Shown in pieces: positions 34,580 to 45,335 of a stretch of DNA of 64,000 bases. A model generated the notes under the pieces. It saw nothing but the letters and a program-made list of their open reading frames with translations. It was not told where the DNA came from and ran no database searches. Position numbers and translations under genes: made by a program. The DNA is from Diphasiastrum complanatum (taxonomy: Eukaryota > Streptophyta > Lycopodiopsida > Lycopodiales > Lycopodiaceae): NCBI GenBank assembly GCA_029204225.1, contig CM055096.1, positions 69,647,444 to 69,711,443 on the forward strand, read 5' to 3'. How positions within the stretch are numbered: position 1 is the first letter of the stretch; the number at the start of each line of letters is the position of its first letter.

Positions 34580-35465
34580 TCTATCCGAGGTGGGTTACTA
34601 TTTCGGAATGGGAAAATTTGTGTACCGGCGGATGACGAGTTAAAGAAGAAGATTCTTTATGAGTGTCATGACGTTCCCTGTGCAGGTCATCCGGGTATAC
34701 ACAGGACTTTGGACTTGGTCAAAAGAGAGTTTCATTGGCCGAAACTCAAGCCATTTGTCGAGTCTTATGTGGTTAAGTGTAGAACTTGCCAGTTAGCCAA
34801 AGCTGAACGCTTAAAGACTGGAGGGTTGCTACATCCCCTAAATATCCCTCAGAAACGATGGGAAAGTATATCTTTGGATTTTTTTGGTTGGACTTCCAAG
34901 GACCCAACGCCAAAATGATTCTATTTGGGTTGTGGTGGACAGGTTGACAAAGTTAGCTATTACTGCCAAGTGATATAGTTAGTGATAGAGATCCTAAGTT
35001 TACAGGTCACTTTTGGTCAGCTGATTCCATAAGCTTGAAACCTCGCTTAGTTTTAGTTCTTCTGATCATCCTGAGTCAGATGGCCAGACTGAGAGAACTA
35101 ATCAGACTATGGAGGACATGTTGAGAACTTATGTGTCTCACAGGCAATCTAAGTGGGAAGATTACATTCCTTTGATTGAGTTTGCTTATAACAGTAGAAA
35201 ACATTCTTCTATTGGTTATAGTCCGTTTATGCTGATGTACGGTTTTCAACCTAGATCTTCGGCAAATGTGGAGACAAAGTCTATTAAAATTCATAAAGTT
35301 GCAGATTTCTTGCATGATATGCGTGAAATGTTGCAAGTGGCCCGTGATTGTGTCCGGAGTGCTCAAGAAGAGCTAAGCACTATGCCGATCTTAAGAGGTC
35401 TCCCAGAGATTTCAAAGCTGATGACTAGGTATATCTTAGAATACCTAAGGATTCTAAGACTATGA
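34580..35465 (+). pseudogene. Gypsy integrase with internal deletion
   Basis: The zinc-binding part (CHDVPCAGHPG, CRTCQLAKAE) and DLVKREFHWPKLKPFV are present. The core starts at RWESISLDFFGW, but the sequence between the first Asp block and the second (DRDPKFTGHFW near 34985) is shortened. The C-terminal half at 35109-35465 (YVSHRQSKWEDYIPLIEFAY, SPFMLMYGFQPRS) is readable. Confidence 0.8.
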
Positions 35466-35499
35466 GTACAGGGAAGCATTATAAATTGTCTACGAGATA

Positions 35500-35823
35500 T
35501 TGTGGACCGTTTTGGATAACAAAGAAAATTGGTTCTTTAGCTTACGAATTAGATTTTCAGAACAAGACTACAGCTCACCCATTGTTTCATGTAAGCCGAT
35601 TGAAATTTTGCATGAAGGTGAAGTAGTTGGTTCAGGGGAAGATCTTACCCATTTGGAGGACTCATCGCTTAGTGTTTCTTTGGTACTCATAACCAGAGAT
35701 AAACAATTGAGAAATCGTTCTATCTCTGAGTGCTTGATCAGATGGAAGGGACGGACTGAGGATGATGATTCATGGGCAAGGGTCGAAAGCATAAAGAAAA
35801 ATTTCCCTAGTTTTCATTTCTAG
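35500..35823 (+). pseudogene. Integrase C-terminus and chromodomain-like tail
   Basis: PLFHVSRLKFC-type sequence is seen in an alternative frame near 35580. The frame ending at 35823 gives ISECLIRWKGRTEDDDSWAR, the pattern of chromodomains at the end of chromovirus integrases, thought to guide insertion to marked chromatin. Confidence 0.75.
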
Positions 35824-35838
35824 AGATAGAAATGGTTT

Positions 35839-35852
35839 AAGGGGGGAAGAAT
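35839..35852 (+). other. Polypurine tract
   Basis: AAGGGGGGAAGAA lies immediately before the 3' LTR start TGTTATGTCC. Confidence 0.85.
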
Positions 35853-36405
35853 GTTATGTCCATGTCCTGTACAAGGGAATCGGAATTATTTCTGACGTGG
35901 ATAGCCGGTCACTCTAGTTGGATGTGGTTATTAGTTATGCTACGTCATTCCGGACGTGGTTGTATTAAATAATTAATAATCATATGAGGGCCATGACCTA
36001 TAATTGGACATAGGAGTACATGCATGGTGAAGACTGCTTTAATGCAAGAATAGGAGATCAATAGCTCAATTTAAGTTGCATGGGAATTCTAAAGAGAATA
36101 TTCTCTCTCTCTTGAGAAGAATAAGTCTAGTGGAAACTCGCCCATCCTCCTATTGTGAATTGTGATTCTTGAGCCAGTTCTTCCTCTCCTCTCTTATGTT
36201 CTTCACTGTGGCTTGGGGGTGGATTGGTTAGGGTATTGACTAGCCTCTCCATATTGGTTGGGTGGTTCATGCTCCACAGGTGTCCTTTTGGTTTGCATGT
36301 GATTGGAATCCTGTAGATCTTCACTTGGTGGTTCTTACAAGATCAATATAATCCAGTCCTCATTTTTCAAACGGTGCTTGCGATAAAACCGGATGCAAGG
36401 GTTCA
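35853..36405 (+). repeat. 3' LTR of the gypsy element
   Basis: Begins TGTTATGTCCATGTCC after the polypurine tract. The end is set at ...GGGTTCA near 36405, where minus-strand copia RNase H sequence begins within a few bases; the exact end is uncertain by about 10 bp. Confidence 0.65.
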
Positions 36406-36996
36406 TAGTTTTGTCGAGTAGCTTGAGAGGCTGTGATATACTCTGATTCAGTGGAAGATAGAGCTATTGAAGATTGCTTGTGACTGTTCCAGGAAATTGG
36501 ACCATTTTTCAGGAAGAATGTAAATCCGAAAGTGGATTTACGAGTGTCTACATCTCCTCCCCAACTTGCATATGTGTAACCACTAAGTAAATTGAGTTTG
36601 TCGTTGCTGACTGCTCCATAACAAATGCAAAAGTCCATAGTAGCTCCAAGATATCTCATGACTTTGATAAGAGCCTTCCAATGTGTTACATCAGGATTAG
36701 TCATAAACGGACTGAGAGAGCTGACTGCAAAAGCTATGTCTGGCCTGGTACAGATCATGGCATACATAAGAGATCCTATAATATAATGGTAAGGATACTC
36801 ACGAATTTGCTGCTTCTTATGAATTGTTTGGGGACACTGGTCCTTTGACAATTTGAGACCTAGTTCCATGGGTGAGAGAGCTAACTTGCAATTCATTAGA
36901 TTATATCTGACTAACATGTTGTAGATGTACCTCTGCTGTGTAATGTAGACCAACTTCTATTTTCTATCTCTGTCAATTTGTATAACAAGGTAGAAA
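36406..36996 (-). pseudogene. Copia RT end and RNase H fragment
   Basis: On the minus strand: QQRYIYNMLVRYNLMNCKLA, YHYIIGSLMYAMICTRPDIA, RYLGATMDFCICY and STFGFTFFLKNGPISWNSHK, then STESEYITASQAT before it is cut near 36410. It belongs to the same family as the block at 49590-50400. At 37001 it is cut in the middle of the RT end (after AHFYLVIQI) by the LTR of another copia element. Confidence 0.85.
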
Positions 36997-37001
36997 TGAG
37001 C

Positions 37002-37918
37002 TGTGAAAAATCCAGCAAGTTCAGATGTGTGGGGATCCACAAGAAATGTGTGAATGATCTTGACCATGCTTTGTGATGGCACACAGAACACCTGTAGAAC
37101 AATCCTGCAATCTACCAATGGATCTGAGGCTAGAGCACAATCTAGAATGCTACAGATCAAAGTAAAACTAATTCCTCACAAATAGAGAGAATACATAAGC
37201 AAAAGAATGTATGAAGAAGACCTTCTACTCAAGTTAGAGAGATAATATCAATACAAGCAAGATAGTATGAGATCCAATTTTGACATTATGACATTACCAA
37301 AGCTTGATTCATCATTAGATATGAAGAAGAATGATATGCACATATATAGGAGAGCCAAAATTCGTGGTCCTCCTTGCATTCAATGCATTCCATACACCTA
37401 ATCAAGTGTAAACTATTACCATATTGACACCTAACAGCTTGCATGTTGAATTTGCACCTAACTCCTACCTACTTTGTCGAAATGTCAAATTCTCAACTAT
37501 GAACATACAAAACTATATGCATGTGTCAAATAGTACTTGCATGTCTTGCATGTAGCTTTCCTAGATGACTTGGACATGTGTAGAACATGTGTACTGACTT
37601 GCATGTTGCATGCAGTGATTGCATGTTGCATGCATGCACTCAAACTGATTATGCATGTCATCTAGTTTTAAGCATATGATCAAATCTAGATCTACCTAAC
37701 TCAAACTCGCCTAGATCTACAAGGTCATGTGCTCAATTCACATACCTTTGATATATACAATGGAACAAAGTGAATATGACCACTTGGACACTGTGCATGT
37801 CATGTAGCTCGAGTTTGTACATGCTAGAAAATAATATTTACAACTTGTAAGTGCACAAGCGAGATGATTTTCCTCATCAACCCCTAAAGACAAGTTGGAT
37901 GGCTTTTTATTCTTCACA
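37002..37918 (-). repeat. 3' LTR of the minus-strand copia element
   Basis: 917 bp; on the minus strand TGTGAAGAATAAAAAGCC at 37918 to GGATTTTTCACA at 37002. Positions 37002-37582 match 45336-45916 in inverse orientation at high identity. Confidence 0.8.
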
Positions 37919-37932
37919 CTCCTCCTAAAAGG
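37919..37932 (-). other. Polypurine tract
   Basis: Minus-strand CCTTTTAGGAGGAG directly before the LTR TG. It supports the orientation and the LTR boundary. Confidence 0.65.
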
Positions 37933-38230
37933 TTATCAACTTGGCTTGATCATTTGAACTTGAAAATCCTCCAAGGTTGGTCAAATTGTTGATGAAGAAA
38001 CTTCTTGTGTGTGGATTCTTTACTTTGGATTTGAATTGAAGATGATCAAAGAATCCATCATAGCAGCAACCTTACCATAGCCATGATAAGATCTCTTTGA
38101 CAAAAATCTTTTCCAAATGCCTTTAAAAAATATTCCACCACACTGCTTCTATGTCAATGTGCCTCCTGCATGTCTGATGTCGATCCTGGGACGACAAAGT
38201 CCACATGCATGAGGTTGGCTGCACCAAAAA

Positions 38231-38884
38231 CTAAAAAATTCGAGGCCTCCAAGCCCCATAATGACCACAAAGATCATATAGATCAAGATTGTACCATGAG
38301 CAATATTCAAGATTAAGCACACTAGCTTCATTAGTCCAAACACTATGAACTCTATCCAAAATGGATCTAATCTTGAAACCATACTCTAACTTAATCAAAT
38401 TGAGGCTAAATACTTTCTTAAGGATGTAATTGTCCTCATTGGATGTTTCAATTACTCTCAAAAGAAGTTTACAATATGCCTCAAAACATGAAAAAACTCC
38501 CTTTTTCAAACTATGAATACTAAACTCATACTTGCTTTTACTCAATTTAAGAGCATACAAATGATGATACAATATCTTGCTTTCTAGTTGTTTTGGAAAC
38601 ATAATCAAGTCACCAAGGACAAGAATTAATTCCAACCTAAAGACTTCATTCAAAACTAGAACAGTCTTACTTGATCTTTGAGATAAGCAAATCTCAACTA
38701 AGCAAGGTACTTCATCAAACAAAGAAAGAGAACCATAGGTGAGTAGAATAGAATGAATACCACCTTCACTTATCCTTTCTTTTCCATGAAATAAGATCAA
38801 CAAGGACTCGGCCTTGTACAATAAAGAAGATCTTCTTGGACATGCATGTTGAGGATACTCCTCCTCAAACCTCGACCCCATCAC
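38231..38884 (-). other. Unrecognised open stretch between integrase and 3' LTR
   Basis: About 217 residues are open in the same frame as the integrase, separated from it by a single TAA. No RT or RNase H motif (LDV..AFL.G, YVDD) is seen, although RT should lie here in a copia element. The sequence may be strongly decayed or a replaced segment; I do not assign a function. Confidence 0.4.
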
Positions 38885-38887
38885 AAC

Positions 38888-39519
38888 TTAATTACTCACC
38901 ATAACAATGACTTGTGATGCACTTAGAGACACTGTGCTCTCGGCCACTTCCAAGATAGAAAATAGATCTTCAAAATAAATAACATCTCCATGCTCAAACA
39001 CCTTCGAGATAGAGAGTATAAAGGCTATGTAGCCTTCCTTGGTGGATAAGCATCCAACCATGATCCATAGACTAGGATCTCCATCCTTCTTTCCTTCCAA
39101 CAAACCACATGCAAAGCAATAATCTTCAAGAACACTAAGGTACACATCCTTAGGCTTATAACTGAACAAGACTCCATATAGTGCACTCCTTCCATTAGCT
39201 CCATAACTCCATAAAGTTTTGCATGATGGAACATACACATGCACCATAAAACTTGAAGAGACAAGACATAGCCAAATGTAACTTGTGGAACCATCAATAG
39301 TACATGCAAGGCAAGAAACACCTCCCTTGCTTATTGATAAAGAAAGATGAACATCCAAGTGTTCCAACTCCATTGGATGCTTTGTCTTGGTAGAAGACAT
39401 CAAATATGGATCCATATGTGATTTTGCCATAAAATAAGCCACTCTTGGCTTGATCTCCTTGACTATAATAGGCATAGATCTGAAATTGGAAACATGCAAC
39501 CTCCTATGCCATAGCTCCT
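38888..39519 (-). pseudogene. Copia GAG-pre-integrase and integrase, decayed
   Basis: Starts ELWHRRLHVSNFRSMP next to the insertion, then KTKHPMELEHLDVHLSLS (first Asp region) and IDGSTSYIWLCLV. The second Asp and Glu blocks are not recognisable; the C-terminal part (VLFSYKPKDVYLSVLEDYCF, STKEGYIAF, DVIYFEDLF) matches the usual order of copia integrase ends. It is open for 203 residues but lacks catalytic residues. Confidence 0.7.
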
Positions 39520-40760
39520 TGTTGTAAAGCTACCTTTACGAGCTTTACTTCCGGCGCCATCAGCGCCAGCTATGTCCCCGGCGCCAGCAGCGCCCCTGTT
39601 GCTCCCGGCGCCAACGACGCCACTATGACCAGAATCCAGCCGGCGCCAAGTTCCTATGGCTGAAAATCTTTGATCGGTTCTAGCGGAGTCCAGAGAGCTC
39701 AGATCGATGTGCAATCACCTCACACGATCTAGGCATGATTAAAGGAAACCTGGGGATCAATAAAATCTAGAGAGAAAAAATGACTTTCTAGAAAGAGAAA
39801 ATCCTAGAGAGAGAGAAAAACGTGCTTTACCAGCTTGGGTAGAGTGCTTGGTATGAGGGGGGGGGGGGGGGGGGGTGCCGAATCACACCAATACTATAGG
39901 GGAGTGCGGGTTGCGACTCAGGGCGAGCTCCAACCAAGTCTCAACCTCCCTTGCTGGAATGTTGTCATGGCTCTCGCCTTGGCATGCTAGCGCCCCGGAG
40001 ACTAGGGTCGGTCACACACTTGAAATGTAACCTTCTCATATTTATCAAGAAAGTGGGATTTTCCTCAAACTGACTCTGATTACCTTCTGGGTTTCAGTGT
40101 TCGGTAAAAGCGCCAGTTGTAAGGCCGCTTTCAAAATTTTTAACTTGGCACATAGCTGAGGGTCGTATCCTGGGACGCCAGCGGTATGCCGTCGGGACCA
40201 TTCGGTCCGTGGCGCCAACGGTATGCTGTCGGGACCATTTGGTCCAGGAACTGGTTGTTTCCATATCTGTCGCGGCTTGTGGTTCTGAGTGTTCCTTGCA
40301 TAAACGTGAATGGGTTAAGCTCTTGGGGAACGGGCTCTAACCTGTCGGCTGAGTTGGATGGCTTGCTTGGGTGGATGTTACCTGTTTATGGCTGTCCAGT
40401 CTGGCGTGGCGCCAGGTTGACTTCCAGCGCTCATGACGAAGCTTTCAGTTGGTTAAGTCTGATGTAAGTCAGACCGCTTGCTTGGAATGGATGTTACTCG
40501 TTTGTAACGAACCTTTGAGTTGGTTAAGTTTGATGTATGTCGGGCGGCTTGCTTGGAGGGAAGTCACCCACATCGGGACCCCCGATCTGGCATGGCGCCA
40601 GGTTGGATCTCAATGTTGGTTTTCAGAACTTCAAGTTGGTTAAGTCTGATCGTTGTTGGCGAGTTGGCTGCTTGTATGTCAAGTGGGTTTGGATGGCAAG
40701 AGTTGAAGGCTGGGAAGCTAAGTCGTGGTTCCCGGCTCCCTTTGGGATGCCTGCGCTACA
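39520..40760 (+). repeat. 5' LTR of the non-coding LTR element
   Basis: GC-rich start with repeated GGCGCC units (39551-39640), a run of 19 G at 39857-39875, two copies of the palindrome GGACCATT(T/C)GGTCC near 40196 and 40236, and three approximate repeats beginning GTTGGTTAAGT near 40450, 40519 and 40635. Confidence 0.95.
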
Positions 40761-40762
40761 TG

Positions 40763-40775
40763 TGGTATCAGAGCC
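40763..40775 (+). other. Primer-binding site
   Basis: TGGTATCAGAGCC two bases after the 5' LTR. Confidence 0.92.
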
Positions 40776-43084
40776 GACTGGCCGGTCAGCTATGAGGATC
40801 TCACGGAAATGGCCACGGTTTGGGGTTCATCAAGACAACTGTTGTGCAAGATGCTGCCCACAGTGTAAGCATGGGTGCATCCACGGTCGGGGTGGTCGGC
40901 AGAACGGGGGACTTGATGAGTCAAGGTGCTGCCCTTGAGGTGTAAGCATGGTCAGTTCTCGCGGTTCGGGCCTGGCGCTGTCTGCACGTAGGACGGATGA
41001 GGCAAAGTGCTGCCTAGGGAGGTGAAAGCGCGGTCTGTACCTTGTGGGGTGCGGGGCGACATATTCGAACTGTACGGGTTAACCACTGATACAGAGATGC
41101 TGCTCGAATTCGAGTGTAAAGCACAGGTGGTTAGCTGCCGGTGCGGGATAGCTGCCGATCGTTTAGCTATAAGGGCTATCGACCAAAAAGTGGTGGGGCG
41201 TGACTGAGGCAATGTGCTGCTTAATGGTGAAAGCACGGATAGTTGGAGGGGTGTCCTATGTGGGCTGATTCCGTGATCGATTTGTATGGGCGCGGCCAGG
41301 CAAAGGTCCGTTGGCAGGACCATCTCAAAGGGGGACCTTGTCTTTGTTACTTGTTAGTAAACCTGCCTGAGTGTCTTACTTGTACGTATTCGTGGTGAGT
41401 CTTAGTACTCGTGCTTTGTCTGGTTTGCATGATTGTTTGTGATACAAGGAGCTGATGGCTCGAGAAGGAACCTTTTCTTTTGAAGGCTGATACCATCAAA
41501 CAAAGAGGACTACAGAATCTGTGCGGCGGATTTGCAGTTCAAGTACTCACACGTGAACGACAACGAAATGACTCAATGTTTGCAAAGGATGGATGGCTAG
41601 CCTATTTCTTGGGTTAGTTTCATTTGCGACAACGCCCACCAGACGCAAGCAGAAAGTCAAAAGTTGGAAAGGGCAATTTCAGGGGAGATCTTCTATAGCA
41701 GTTGGTCTTCATTTTGGGACGGTCACCTTCGGAACTGAAACTCACTGAGCATGGGTGATATCCAGTATCAGTTGGGTTTTTCCTCAAAGGGGAAAAGACT
41801 AGGATCCTCTTCAGAGATTGGCAACAAGTTGGATCGAGCCATAATCCTAGCAGATGGGAAGCAAAGTGTTGGAAAGGCTTTTTGTCCGAAGAACTCTACT
41901 CTAAGTCCGATCAGCTGATTTATTAAGTGGAGGGGAACTATCACACACACCTCGCTCTTGGGGCAAATTTTGAATGAAAGTTGATCAAAATGGGAGCAAA
42001 TTCAAGGTGACCTAGCCATACTCACACGAGGAGACTGGCGAACTTTGGACCTAATAAGTTGACAAGTTTTTGTTGTGGAAAGGAAAGTTTGTTATAGGCT
42101 TTCTCTGGACCAGCAATGATGAGGAAACATATGAGTACGCTGGCTTGTGTTACGTGTAAGGCAGCTGATCAATGAAGGAACTGTGAAAGTTGAGTCTTGC
42201 ATGAGAGACTTGGTATTTCGAACGGACGCTAAGGGACAGTTCGCGTTGAGATCGGACTAGTGCAAACTCTGGGTGCATGTGTCTGATTCAAAGAGAGCTA
42301 CTTGAAGCCAAGCTCGATGTACACTTCTTGTTTTGACTGTGAGGCAACTGACCAGTGATGGAATTGTGAAAGTCAAGTTTTGCGCGACGGACATGGTGCT
42401 TCAAACAAACGCGAAGAGATAGTTCGGATGCGGATCAAATTGGTGCGACCCTTTGGCTTTCCACGAGGTCAATGGTTACATTTGGGCTGATTCAAAGAGC
42501 TACTTCAAGCTAAGTGAGAGGTGCACTGCGGAGTACTCAATCTTTGCCTACCTTAAAGAGCCAAGATGGAAAAGTATCAAGATCAGGCTGGGACAAGGAG
42601 AGAAATCAAGGTGCAGAAGCAACAAGGCACAGAGTGGACCATAAAGTGGGCAATCAAACTATAAATCCTTCGGCTCAGGGAGCCTTGATACCTGTGCGGA
42701 ACTGAACAAATCTGGAGCTCAGGGAGCTCAACACAAAGTGCATCAAGGACAAATCAGGAGCTCAAAGGAGTTCCAAAGTCAAAAGTCAGAAGCGACAGGG
42801 GCGTACATTTCAAAGAAAGGCCTCTGTCACCAGGTAATAAGGTTCTCGGGTTTTACGAAAGCGATATCAAATCTACGCTTTTCCCAGACAAAGATATTTT
42901 TTCAAGTTATGTAATTTTTCAGTACAAAGAGCTGAGCCTCCGACTTGTGGTGTGCCAGCTTCAATGTTAATTAAAAATGGCCAGTAAATTGACAACTGTG
43001 CCAAGTAGCTTAAATGTATAGTCATTTTAATTGGGAGACACCTTTACTTTAATCTGACATCTGATGAGGACATCAGATTTTATA
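40776..43084 (+). other. Non-coding interior of the LTR element with internal repeats
   Basis: Short frames exist but none is long or recognisable. Near 40849, 40921, 40998 and 41204 there are four diverged units of the form GTGCTGCC...G(T)GTGAAAGC(A/G)(T/C)GG. Other parts hold two similar blocks around 42160 and 42350 (GGCAACTGA(C/T)CA and GAACTGTGAAAGT). Confidence 0.6.
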
Positions 43085-43097
43085 AAGGTGGGGTGGA
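43085..43097 (+). other. Polypurine tract
   Basis: AAGGTGGGGTGGA directly before the 3' LTR. Confidence 0.85.
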
Positions 43098-44344
43098 TGT
43101 TGTAAAGCTACCTTTACAAGCTTTACTTCCGGCGCCATCGGCGCCAGCTATGTCCCCGACGCCAGCAGCGCCCCTGCTGCTCCCGGCGCCAACGGCGCCG
43201 GTGCCGCTCCCGTCGCCACTGTGACCAGAATCTAGCCGGCGCCAAGTTCCTATGGCTGAAAATCTTTGATCGGTTCTAGCGGAGTCCAGAGAGCTCAGAT
43301 CGATGTGCAATCACCTCACACGATCTAGGCATGATTGAAGGAAGCCTGGGGATCAATAAAATCTAGAGAGAGAAAATGACTTTCTAGAAAGAGAAAACCC
43401 TAGAGAGAGAAAAAACGTGCTTTACCAGCTTGGGTAGAGTGCTTGGTATGAGGGGGGGTGCCGAATCACACCAATACTATAGGGGAGTGCGGGTTGCGAC
43501 TCAGGGCGAGCTCCAACCAAGTCTCAGCCTCCCTTGCTGGAATGTTGTCATAGCTCTCGCCTTGGCATGCTAGCGCCCCGGAGACTAGGGTCGGTCACAC
43601 ACTTGAAATGTAACCTTCTCATATTTATCAATAAAGTGGGATTTTTCTCAAACTAACTCTGATTACCTTTTGGGTTTCAGTGTTCGATAAAAGCGCCAGT
43701 TGTAAGGCCGCTTTCAAAATTTTTAACTTGGCACATAGCTGAGGGTCGTATCCCGGAACGCCAGCGGTATGCCGTCGGGACCATTTGGTCCGTGGCGCCA
43801 GCGGTATGCTGTCGGGACCATTTGGTCCAGGAACTGGTTGTTTCCATATCTGTCGCGGCTTGTGGTTCTGAGTGTTCCTTTGCATGAACGTGAATGGGTT
43901 AAGCTCTTGGGGAACGGGTTCTAACCTGTCGGCTGAGTTGGATGGCTTGCTTGGGTGGATGTTACCTGTTTATGGCTGTCCAGTCTGGCGTGGCGCCAGG
44001 TTGGCTTCCAGCGCTCGTGACGAAGCTTCCAGTTGGTTAAGTCTGATGTAAGTCAGACCGCTTGCTTGGAATGGATGTTACTCGTTTGTAACGAAGCTTT
44101 GAGTTGGTTAAGTTTGATGTATGTCGGGCGGCTTGCTTGGAGGGAAGTCACCCACATTGGGACCCCCGATCTGGCATGGCGCCAGGTTGGATCTCAATGT
44201 TGGTTTTCGGAACTTCAAGTTGGTTAAGTCTGATCGTTGTTGGCGAGTTGGCTGCTTGTATGTCAAGTGGGTTTGGATGGCAAGAGTTGAAGGCTGGGAA
44301 GCTAAGTCGTGGTTCTCGGCTCCCTTTGGGATGCCTGCGCTACA
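43098..44344 (+). repeat. 3' LTR of the non-coding LTR element
   Basis: Same termini as the 5' LTR. It has 7 G where the 5' LTR has 19, and an extra 18 bp GGTGCCGCTCCCGTCGCC near 43200; these two changes account exactly for the 6-bp length difference. Confidence 0.95.
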
Positions 44345-44788
44345 CTCCTCCTTGGAAACATAAGTCATCAATGCAACATCACATGCACTTGAATTTTCAT
44401 GCACATCTAGTTTGAAAATACCTCCATATCTAGATCCACATGCAAGGATCTTATCTTCTTTCTTTATGAGACAACTATTGATACTGAAATCCACTTCATA
44501 ACCATCATCTAACAACTTTCCTACACTAATCACACTCTTTGTGAGATTAGGAACATAAAGTACATTGGAAAGTGTAAAATTCATAGAAGATGCAAGTTTC
44601 AAGGAACAACTTCCAACTCCTTCAACTGCACATGCATCACCGACAATTGTGTATATTGATTTCTTAGGATCTAGAACAAATTCAATAGAAACAAAAGAAT
44701 CTTTGGAGCAACTCATATGAGTTGTGGCTCCACTATCAATATAAAAAGATATATCATTGAAGGGTAAAGAGGAGAAACTAGACATCAT
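44345..44788 (-). pseudogene. Copia protease region
   Basis: Minus strand: FYIDSGATTHMSCSKDSF with an intact DSGA motif, NVLYVPNLTKSVISVGKLL and CGSRYGGIFKLDVH, the standard protease to GAG-pre-integrase link. The frame continues in phase into the integrase at 39519 across the inserted element. Confidence 0.85.
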
Positions 44789-45135
44789 GAGAGATGCCTC
44801 TCCACAACTTGCATGTAAGTCTCTATGATAACATTGGCTTGATCTTCTTGAGTCTTCTTATTGAAGTTAGAAGAATGAGTTGAATCATCTTCTACTCCAC
44901 CATAGTCTTTGTTCTTTGCTTTGTCCTTGGTGAAGGCTTGAGAAAAACTGTTCTTGCTCCTCCCTCTTGACTTGAGCGTTGCTTCATGAAGGTTCTTAAG
45001 AGTTTCCCAAGTCTCCTTGGCTGAGGCGCATGAACTTATTTCTCTCAACATCTCATGAGAGATATTGAATTTGATGATATGAAGAGCAATTCTTGCTCTC
45101 TTCTTGAATCTCTGAGCCTCATCATAAGCTTTCTC
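44785..45135 (-). pseudogene. Copia gag C-terminal half
   Basis: AYDEAQRFKKRARIALHIIK, then ISSCASAKETWETLKNLHE, matches the copia gag core. Sequence similarity stops near 45135; the zinc knuckle between this and protease is not seen, so the gag end is shortened. Confidence 0.8.
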
Positions 45136-45335
45136 ATGATGTTATCTTGCAATCTTGTGTGTAGATTGCTCATATTTTGTTATTTTTTGTTCCACACGTG
45201 TGAAATACAGTAGGGTACTGTAATTGTATGGACAACAAGCATATTTTATGTTTTGGTTCATGTTTGATCAGTATCTCTTAGAGTTTGCATCTCATTTTGT
45301 ATGAAGATGTTGTTTTTTCTACATTGGCAAGATTG

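Larger units (their letters stand above)
31441..36405 (+). mobile_element. Ty3/gypsy chromovirus-like element, decayed
   Basis: Order gag, zinc knuckle, protease, RT, RNase H, integrase, chromodomain-like tail, polypurine tract and 3' LTR is clear, so it is Ty3/gypsy of the chromovirus type. Stops at 33303, 33525 and 34088, frameshifts near 31780, 33640 and 35460, and a deletion in the integrase core show it is dead. A 5' LTR was not found, so the copy is truncated or its left LTR is too diverged to see. Confidence 0.9.
39520..44344 (+). mobile_element. Full-length non-coding LTR retroelement (LARD-like)
   Basis: LTRs 39520-40760 (1241 bp) and 43098-44344 (1247 bp), both TGTTGTAAAG...GCGCTACA, are flanked by a perfect duplication CTCCT (39515-39519 and 44345-44349). 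Primer-binding site and polypurine tract are in place. The 2.3-kb interior has no gag or pol, so it is non-autonomous and must have moved with proteins of another element. LTRs are nearly identical by eye apart from a G-run and one 18-bp unit, which suggests the insertion is fairly young compared with its copia host. Confidence 0.95.
37002..45135 (-). mobile_element. Minus-strand copia element, split by a younger LTR element
   Basis: Reading leftward: gag C-terminal half (45135-44785), protease (44788-44345), the 39520-44344 insertion, integrase (39519-38888), unrecognised sequence, polypurine tract and 3' LTR (37918-37002). The protease-integrase reading frame passes exactly across the insertion when CTCCT is counted once. 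The gag start and 5' LTR are missing at the right edge; instead LTR sequence of the same family lies in the opposite orientation from 45336. It was itself inserted into the older copia fragment at 36406-36996. Confidence 0.82.

Noticed and set aside
40186-40938. Trp/Leu-rich frames in the LTR at 39520-40760
   Set aside because: They are in an LTR, repeat in the second LTR with changes, and carry no domain.
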